From the NCBI RefSeq assembly GCF_001936575.1, contig NZ_MSMP01000002.1, positions 1 to 64,000 on the forward strand: 64,000 nucleotides of DNA. The letters run 5' to 3'. Both the position numbers and the translations under genes were made by a program. Below, piece after piece: positions 52,632 through 61,300 of this stretch (the stretch's first letter is position 1; each line of letters opens with the position of its first letter). This stretch comes from Tenacibaculum agarivorans (GTDB lineage Bacteria > Bacteroidota > Bacteroidia > Flavobacteriales > Flavobacteriaceae). The notes beneath the pieces were generated by a model. The model had not been told where the DNA came from. It searched no databases and worked only from the letters and a program-made list of their open reading frames with translations.

Positions 52632-53954
52632 ATGAAACTAAAATTGCTTATTGTTTTCTGTTGTATATTGAATTGGATTGCCCAATCTCAATCAGAATTG
52701 TATGTTTTGATGAAAACTCCTCAAAATAATACTAAAACTTCTGGATGTAGAGTGGGAAGTTATAGAGATGGATATACAATTACTTATAGACAAGGAATCC
52801 ATGATATTTCTGCAAATACAGCTAGTATAAAAATTGACTATAGAGAAGGTTATAATGACGATCCAGGTTTTGGTTGTAACGGGCGTTGTGGTCAATACCA
52901 AGAATATTGTGATGGAGTAGAAGTGCAAAGAACATTGAGTCAATTTGCTACGTATGAAAATCGTTATAATGGACCAGATCCTATTGATTGTACATCTAAT
53001 ACTTGTAAGCCTATCGATTATAAAGCAGTTTTGGTGCCAAAATTAAATACACCTTCAGATAGAATATGTGAGAAGAAACTTATTTTTCCAACGCATTCAG
53101 ATGGAAATAACCATACGGTTTCAGGTTTAACTTGGGAGTTCTATAGTAGTAACGGAAGATGGGAAAACATACCAAACTTTAGCAATAGATTTCCATTAAA
53201 TGTAAGCATATTAGATATTTTTGGAAGTAGCTGGGGGAGAATGTTTGATGGCAATTTGCAACTTAGATTTAGAATTGATGCTACGTTTATATCAGCTTCA
53301 ATATATTCTAAAAGTACTTACACGATACAACTAACTGAATGTTCGCCAGAGTTGGTAGGACCTATTTTACCTGTACGTACTAAATGTAATTATTCAAATG
53401 ACGGTAAATTCTCTATGACAGTAGATAGAAATTTAGTACCAACAGAAAGGCTGATAGTATCTTTATATAATCAAAACTTAGGTAACCCGATTGAGTATGA
53501 CTTTTTTACTCAAGAAGCACCAACTAGTTTACAACGAATTGCTAATGGTAGATATAGACATACATGGCAAGGAAATTTACCTGCGGGTAATTATCGATTA
53601 AAATACCAAACCTTAAAAGGAAATGGTAATATCCCAGATACAGATCCTAGTTGGGCAACATTAGAATTTTCACCCATATTTAGGATTTCAAAATCAGATG
53701 CATTTCAGTATTCGGCGCAAATAATAAAAGATGAAACCTGTAAAACTAAGGCTGACGGAGAAATTGAGTTAGAAGTAACAGGAGGCGAAAGAGGAAGGAA
53801 TTATTCATATATAGTATACAGAGTAGATGGAAGCAGTGTAACCATACATAAAAATTGGACAGCTTTCTCAGGTTCAAATACTACGGTTAGTAGTTTAGGT
53901 AAAGATACGTATAGATTACAAGTAAGAGATAATGAAGAATGCTATGCAAGATAA
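52632..53954 (+). CDS. Secreted protein ending in a truncated SprB-type repeat (paralogue 1)
   Basis: 440 residues. Signal peptide near 19 (WIAQSQ). The first ~230 residues are unique and contain eight or more cysteines (GFGCNGRCGQYQEYCDG). From ~235 the sequence runs in parallel with the next gene: CSPELVGPILP, then DPSWATLEFSP, and a single SprB-like repeat at ~365-440 (CKTKADGEIELEVTGG, YRLQVRDNEECYAR). The protein stops right after the D-x-x-x-C signature where SprB repeats normally continue, and it has no sorting domain. Spacing to the FN3 gene is 24 nt. Its last codons contain the start of the next gene. Confidence 0.8.
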   Translation: MKLKLLIVFCCILNWIAQSQSELYVLMKTPQNNTKTSGCRVGSYRDGYTITYRQGIHDISANTASIKIDYREGYNDDPGFGCNGRCGQYQEYCDGVEVQRTLSQFATYENRYNGPDPIDCTSNTCKPIDYKAVLVPKLNTPSDRICEKKLIFPTHSDGNNHTVSGLTWEFYSSNGRWENIPNFSNRFPLNVSILDIFGSSWGRMFDGNLQLRFRIDATFISASIYSKSTYTIQLTECSPELVGPILPVRTKCNYSNDGKFSMTVDRNLVPTERLIVSLYNQNLGNPIEYDFFTQEAPTSLQRIANGRYRHTWQGNLPAGNYRLKYQTLKGNGNIPDTDPSWATLEFSPIFRISKSDAFQYSAQIIKDETCKTKADGEIELEVTGGERGRNYSYIVYRVDGSSVTIHKNWTAFSGSNTTVSSLGKDTYRLQVRDNEECYAR

Positions 53955-55278
53955 AAAGTTTATAAGTAGAATTTACCTCTATTGTTTTTTACTACTATTA
54001 TTTAGTAATTATCTTCATGCGCAGAAATATAGAATTGTTTTTACAGCATCAGTTCAAGCAGAGCCATGCGATCCAGATCCTATACGAAATTCATCAGATA
54101 TTTTAAGATTGGAAAATAGAAGTTTAGGTCGTTCAGTTACTTTAGCTTTAGCTAGTTGTGCAGATTTATTTGATAGTCATGTAAATACAGTAAGATTTAT
54201 TGATTTTTTACCTAATGCTATATCAAGAAAAAGATATGCAGAAACTACATCAGGAAGCGTTGTTGTAGACGATTTTCAAAGGGTTAATGTCAGTTTTGCT
54301 CATTGTGATTCAAAAACAATATCCTTATCAACATTTAGTGATTCTGTTAAAATTCAAATTGAACCTTACGTAGATATAACTACTCGACCTAGTAATAATG
54401 CAGTTTGTGAGATTGATTTAGAGGCAGATGTTCAAGGTTTTGCTCCAGAAGTATATGTATGGCAATTTTATGATCAGTTTAGTACAGCTACAAATAAATG
54501 GACTAATTTTCCAAGTAGTTTACAAGGTATATATAAAGTTAGTTTTAAAATTGATGAATTGGTAGGAAACAGAGCTGAACAGTTTGATGGCACCACTATG
54601 CAGTTTAGATTAAAGAAATATTGTTCAAAATATACTCCACCGGTTATATATTCAATTATTGCGTGTTCACCAGAATTGGTAGGTCCTATTCTTCCCAGCC
54701 AAACTAGATGTAATTATAGTAATGAAGGTAGATTTATAATGACAGTAAATAGAGATTTGTTTGCTGATGAAAAAATAGTTGTGTCATTATATGTGCAAAA
54801 TGTGATTAATCCTAGTCAATATGATTTCTTAACTCAAGAAGTGTCAAATAATTTAATCCAGATTTCTAGTGAAAAGTATAACTTTTCTTGGCAAGGAAAT
54901 GTATCATCAGGAAACTATAAAGTAAAATATCAAACAATAAAAGGAAATGGTACTATCCCTGAAACAGATCCTAGTTGGGCAACTTTAGAATTTTCACCTA
55001 CGTTTATAATTTCAAAATCTAATGGATTTAATTATTCAGTAGAAGTTTTGAAAAATGAAACATGTAAATCTGAATATGATGGTGAGATTAAGCTACAAGT
55101 TACAGGTGGAGAGTCAGGAAGGAATTATTCATATATAGTTTATAAAGTTGACGGAAGTAATGTAACTGTACATAAAAATTGGACAGTTTTTTCAGGCTTA
55201 AATACTACAGTTAGTAGTTTAGGAAAAGATACATACAGATTACAAATACGAGATAATCAAGGATGCTATGCAAGATAA
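53944..55278 (+). CDS. Secreted protein ending in a truncated SprB-type repeat (paralogue 2)
   Basis: 444 residues from ATG 53944. Signal peptide ending near LHAQ. The N-terminal half is unlike that of paralogue 1, whereas the C-terminal ~210 residues are closely related (CSPELVGPILP, QYDFLTQEV, DPSWATLEFSP, GRNYSYIVYKVDGS, and the end DNQGCYAR). I prefer ATG 53944 over ATG 53932 because the same ATGCAAGATAAA recurs at the end of this gene (55268), and because it gives a compact signal peptide. It overlaps paralogue 1 by 11 nt. No sorting domain. Together the pair looks like a tandem duplication in which the first halves diverged or were exchanged. Confidence 0.8.
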   Translation: MQDKKFISRIYLYCFLLLLFSNYLHAQKYRIVFTASVQAEPCDPDPIRNSSDILRLENRSLGRSVTLALASCADLFDSHVNTVRFIDFLPNAISRKRYAETTSGSVVVDDFQRVNVSFAHCDSKTISLSTFSDSVKIQIEPYVDITTRPSNNAVCEIDLEADVQGFAPEVYVWQFYDQFSTATNKWTNFPSSLQGIYKVSFKIDELVGNRAEQFDGTTMQFRLKKYCSKYTPPVIYSIIACSPELVGPILPSQTRCNYSNEGRFIMTVNRDLFADEKIVVSLYVQNVINPSQYDFLTQEVSNNLIQISSEKYNFSWQGNVSSGNYKVKYQTIKGNGTIPETDPSWATLEFSPTFIISKSNGFNYSVEVLKNETCKSEYDGEIKLQVTGGESGRNYSYIVYKVDGSNVTVHKNWTVFSGLNTTVSSLGKDTYRLQIRDNQGCYAR

Positions 55279-55363
55279 AAGTATATTTTTAAAAGATTTG
55301 ATTTCTAAAAAATTGATTTACAATAATAAAAAAAATGTTATGTCGAATTATAATACACATATC

Positions 55364-58300
55364 ATGATTCAAAAAATTAAATTAGTAATAGTTAGTATAG
55401 TGTTCTTCATGCTATCTACTAGTTTAGAAGCGCAAATAACACAAGGTAGTGATACCAACGGTAAGTACTATGATGTAGTTATTGATGGTCCAGATGCAAA
55501 TTTAGCAGTTACTATTGCTAAGACTGGAGATATCCGAGAGAATAATGCGACTACAGGAAAGGTCAATATTGTACCATCTGGAGGAACTCCACCCTATAAG
55601 TATTTCTTATATAGATCTGGTTCTACAACTGCTGTAAGAAGTGGTGAAATTACAGCATCAGGCGGAAATAAAGAAGAGATAAATCTTGGTCATGGTACAT
55701 ACTATGTAGATATTTATGATGCTAAGTATTCAGGAACACCACCGGCTGCAACGTTTAATTCGAGTAACTGTAATAGTAAAAGGAGTGGTAATGCAATATT
55801 AGCAAATCCTCCAAAGTTAGAAGTGCAATTATCTGTAAGTCAAATTATAAAATGTAATGGAGATTCAGGAAGTATTAAGGTAGAAGCTAGAGGAGGAACT
55901 CAACCTACAGCAAATTCAGGTGAGTACCTTGTAGAGTTATTTGTAGGTAGTAGTAGCACACCACTAAAAACAACTACAATGACTTTCTCAGCTACAACTT
56001 ACCAAAATGTAATATTCACAGGGATTTCTATGGCGACTAATTTAACTGAAACTACTTATAAAGTTAAAGTTACCGATAGATATCATGATAAGGAGGGGAC
56101 GCAGAAGTTATTACAATCAACAGTTTTAACCTTACCAGTTGCAAATATTAGTAACACACCTGTTACATGTTTTAATGGATCAGATGGTACAATAAAAGTT
56201 ACGCCAGTTGGTGGTACAAAGCCTTATAAAGTATATTTAAATGGGACATTACTAATGGGAACGTTTGATGTTTCTAAAACAATTACTAGTCAAAAAGCAG
56301 GGAATTACACCATACAGGTAGAAGATAGTAGGCAATGTAAAACAGCTTTGGTTACTGGAATTAAGATTAACCAACCCATGAATGATCTAAAGATTACTAA
56401 AGTAGATCAGCAAAATACAACTTCAGTTGGAGCAACAGATGGTTTCATTGAGTTTAAAGTTGAAGGAGGTACTGTTGGAACAGGTTATGATTATGAATTT
56501 AAAGGAACAGCAAGTAGTGCTAAAAATCAAACAGGAAAAATTACTTCAGATGGAGGAACAGTAAAATTCGAAAACCTACCTGAAGACACCTATACATTTA
56601 AGGTAACTGATAGTAAAGGTTGTTCTAAAACTCCAACTTCAGTCGATATAGATGATCCAAAACTGTTAGTATTACAGGTCGTAGATGAAAATCCTACATG
56701 TTTTGGACGTAATGGTAAAATTACAATCAATGTAACAGGAGGATTTACCAATATATATAGATACGAATGGTTAAAAAAACAGGGCGCATCTTTTGTTTCA
56801 CAAGGAATTAAAACAAATTCAGAAAGCGTTCCTGATGGTGATTATAGAGTAAAAGTATCAGTAATCTCTGGCTCTACTGTAGTAGAAGATAAAACTACAA
56901 GCACTATAGAAATCAGACAACCATCACAAATTACCGTAAGTGCACCAACAATTCAGCATGTAGGATGTAAGAGAAGTAATACAGGAAGTATTACTTTAGG
57001 TAATGTAACAGGAGGAACCCCATTAGCAGGTAATAGATATAATTATAGTTGGTCTAACGGAAAAACAACAAAAGATATTACAGGTTTAAGATCAGGTGAT
57101 TATGAAGTTACTATTACTGATGCTGTGGCAGGTTGTTCTATTACTAGAAAATATACAGTTGAAGAACCTGTAAAAGCTTTAAATGTAGCTCTAGTACAAG
57201 CACTAGATCCAACTATACATTCTTCTGATCTTAATGGTATAACACCAGATGGAAGAATTACAGTTAATGTAACAGAAGGATGGAAAAATTACACATATAA
57301 GTGGACAGATGCTTCAGGAAAAGAAGTAGGAACAGATAAAGATTTAATTAATGTTGGCCCTGGAATATATACTTTAGAAGTAACCGATAGTGATGGTAGA
57401 GGTAGTGCTTGTGTTGATACTTCTATAACAGAACAACTATTTGAGCCTGAAGTTTTAGAGATAACAATTACTACAACACCTGGGGGAGAATTATTTTGTA
57501 ATGGCGATTCTGATGGTAGTTTGCAAGTGAATGTAAAAGGAGGAACAAATTCTTACACCTATGCATGGTATGAATTTGAAAGTGCTTCAAGAAACTTTAT
57601 TTCAGGAGAAACAAATACTACAATATCTAAATTAGATGATGGTACTTATGGTGTAGAAGTTACCATGATCAATAGAAATGGAACTGAAGTAAAAAATTAT
57701 CCAAAAACTGATTTTTCTTTAAAAGAGCCTAGTAAACTGGCCTTTGATATGGCTAATACCAAAGAAAATGATATTAAATGTTTTGGTGAAAAAGGCTCAA
57801 TAGATATAAGAGTTACAGGGGGAGTTGGAGATTATGTATATTTTATTAGTAAAGATAGTGGAGCTTTTAATACTGTAGGAATACCTTTTACCGCTACAAA
57901 CACAACATCAATTCCGAATTTAGGAGAAGGTACTTATCGAGTAAGAGTTCAAGATAAAAATACTTGTGATGCTAAAAAAACAGATGGTACAATTGAAACC
58001 TTAACTTTCTCTCTAGTAGAACCTACAGCGCTTAAAATAGATGCTGCTAATACGAAACATGAAGGTGTTACAGGTTTCGGATTAGCTAATGGTAAAATAG
58101 ATATTGTTGCAGAAGATGGAACAGCACCTTATTATTATAGATATAGTAAAGATAATGGCACTTATACAGCTTGGGTGAGTTTTAACCCTTCAACTACAAT
58201 TTCAAACTTAGATAAAGGTGACTACAAAGTCCAAATCAAAGATGCTAATGATTGTGTGTTAAAAGAATCAGGAACCCAAAAAACTTTAGAATTTAAAATA

Positions 58301-61300
58301 GAAGAACCTGCAGAATTAATAGTAAACTTTACTACTAATCCAGTATTTACAAGATGTAATGGAGAAACAACAATTGTGAATCCTGATGTAAAAGGAGGAC
58401 TTTTAAAATCAGGTGAAGATTACCAATATGAATGGAGAAATGTGACAACAGGAGGAGTGGTAAGTAGATTAATGAGTCTTACAGAAATAGCAGGAACATA
58501 TAGTTTAAAAGTTACTGATTCTTATGGGAATGTGTCAAAAACAAGAGATGCTTTAGGAACTATAATACCTTCAGAGGTTGTTATTCGAGATAATCCAAAA
58601 GTAGTTGTGAAGTTTACTCAAGTTGATGTAAAATGTAAAGGAAATAATACTGGATCAATTACAGTAACTCCTGAAGGAGGCACGGGGAATTACGACTATA
58701 TATGGAGACATGATTCAACATTAAATACAGGAAGTTTAACAGATTTAACTGCAGGGAAGTATTATGTTAAAGTAACAGATAAAAATGGTTGTTTTGATGC
58801 GGCAAATCAAGAATTAGAGGTAGAAATTTTAGAACCTACAAATCCTTTAACTGTTGATACAGCTATTACATCTTCAACAGATGCTACAGGTTTCGGAGAA
58901 GCAGATGCTTTTATAGAACTCTCAATTAATGGAGGAACAGCACCTTATTTCTATAGATATAAAAAAGATGCAGGAGCTTATGGTGTTTGGACTAGTTTTA
59001 CTTCTATGGCTACAATTAATACATTAACAAAAGGAGATTACGAAGTCGAAATTAAAGATTCAAATGATTGTCCTTTAAAAATAGCAGGAGTAGCAAAGGC
59101 ATTAGAATTTAAGATAGGAGAACCAGATGAATTACTAGTAAGTTTTTCAACGAATCCTGTAACCACAAGATGTAATGGCGAAACAGTAACGATTATTCCT
59201 ACAGTAACAGGTGGTCTTGTAAAAACAGGCGACACATACAAATATGAGTGGAAAAATATTGCAACTGGTACTGTAGTTAGTAGATTAAGTACATTAACAG
59301 AAGTAGCAGGTACATATAGCCTGATAGTTACAGATTCAAACGGAAACGTATCAAAATCTAGAGATATATCTGGAGCAATAATTTCTTCTGAAGTTGTTAT
59401 CCGAGATAACCCAAAAGTAGTTGTGAAGTTTACTCAAGTTGATGTAAAATGTAAAGGAGAAAGTACAGGATCAATTATGATTACTCCAGAAGGAGGTACA
59501 GGAAATTACAATTATAGTTGGAGACATGACGCTAGTCTAAACACAGGAAATCTTTTAGGGTTAGCAGCTGGTAAATATTATGTAAAAGTAACTGATGATA
59601 ACGGATGTTTTGATGCTGTAAACCAAGAATTAGAAGTAGAAATTATAGAACCTACTACTGTTATTTCTGTTAATACAGCTTCTGAAGTGATTACGAATGC
59701 AACTGGATTTGGAGTTTCTGATGGTACGATTACCGTTTTGGGTCAAGGAGGTACGCCATTTGTTGATGCTTCAGGAAATGCGTATTATGAATATTCATTA
59801 CGAAATAAGGCAACGGGTGTAGAAGTTAGTACTTCAAGCACAACTACTACTTTAGCTGGTTCGGAAACAGGTATAGTATACATAATGACTATTACCGATG
59901 CAAATAATTGTTTGGTGAGTAAAGAATATACTATCATTCAACCTTCAGAATTATTAGTAGAGTTATCTGTAAGTAGTACTGTAAAATGTAATGGAGAAAA
60001 TGGAACATTGAGTTCATCAGTAACAGGAGGGTTTCTAAATTCTGGTGATGCTTACGATTATAAATGGTATAATGTATCTGACTTATCTACAGTAGTTGGT
60101 ACAAATACTACGTTAACGGCAAAAGCAGGAACGTATAGATTAGTAGTTACAGATTCAAATGGAAATGTATCAAAATCTAGAGATATTTCAGGAGCTATTA
60201 TTCCTTCAGAAGAAACATTATCAGAAAATCCAGTACTTGAAATTACATATGCATCTACAGATATCACAAACGTAACTTGTTACAATGGTAGTGATGCTAG
60301 TATAGATATTACAGTAACAGGAGGTACAGGAACTGGTACTTATGTTTACGAATGGAGTAATGGAGATAGAACTGAAGATATTTCAGGTTTAGTAGCTGGA
60401 GATTATACTGTTACTGTTACTGATAATAACGGTTGTAAAGATCAGGTAACCATAACCATAACGCAACCAAATGAGTATAAGATAGAAACTAAAGTATTTA
60501 AAAGACCTACAGGAGCAGGATTATCAAATGGAGAAATTGCAATTGAAGTACTTGGAGGTACGATGCCGTTCACTTATAAATGGACTGATGAAACTGGAGC
60601 AGAAGTGGGAGATACTGCATCTATACAAAATATTACCGCAGGAAAATATGATCTTTTAGTTATAGATGATAGAGGATGTGAAGTTAGAGCAGATTTTAAT
60701 TTAGGAGAACCAGATCCGTTACTTATATCTATAAAAGAAATAGGAGCAATACAATGTAATGGGGATGCAGCTGGGGTGTTAGAATTAGAAACTTCTGGTG
60801 GAGTTGGAGGAAATATATATACTTGGTATAACGCTACTACAAATGGAGTTATAGGAAGTACATTGCGTATTTCAAATTTATTAGCAGGAGATTATTATGT
60901 AAAAGTAGTTGATGCTGAGAATAACGAAACCATTAGTGCTACGTACACAATTGTTGAGCCTACCTTATTAGCCGTAACGAGCAGTTCAAAAGACTTATCT
61001 TGTTTTGAAAGTAATAATGGAGAGATTACATTATCTGCTTCTTTAGCAACACCTCCTTATTATTATAGATATCAAAAAGATAGTGGAGGATATGGAGCAT
61101 GGATCGAATTTACTTCAACTACAACTATAAATGGATTAGCCATTGGAAATTATCAGGTTCAAGTTAAAGATGATAAAGATTGTTTCTTAAAAGATGCATC
61201 AGGATTTACCCAAACCTTAGATTTTACAGTAACACAACCAGATGTATTACAACTTAGTGATATTACAAAACCAGCAACCGGATTTGGTTTAAGTAATGGT

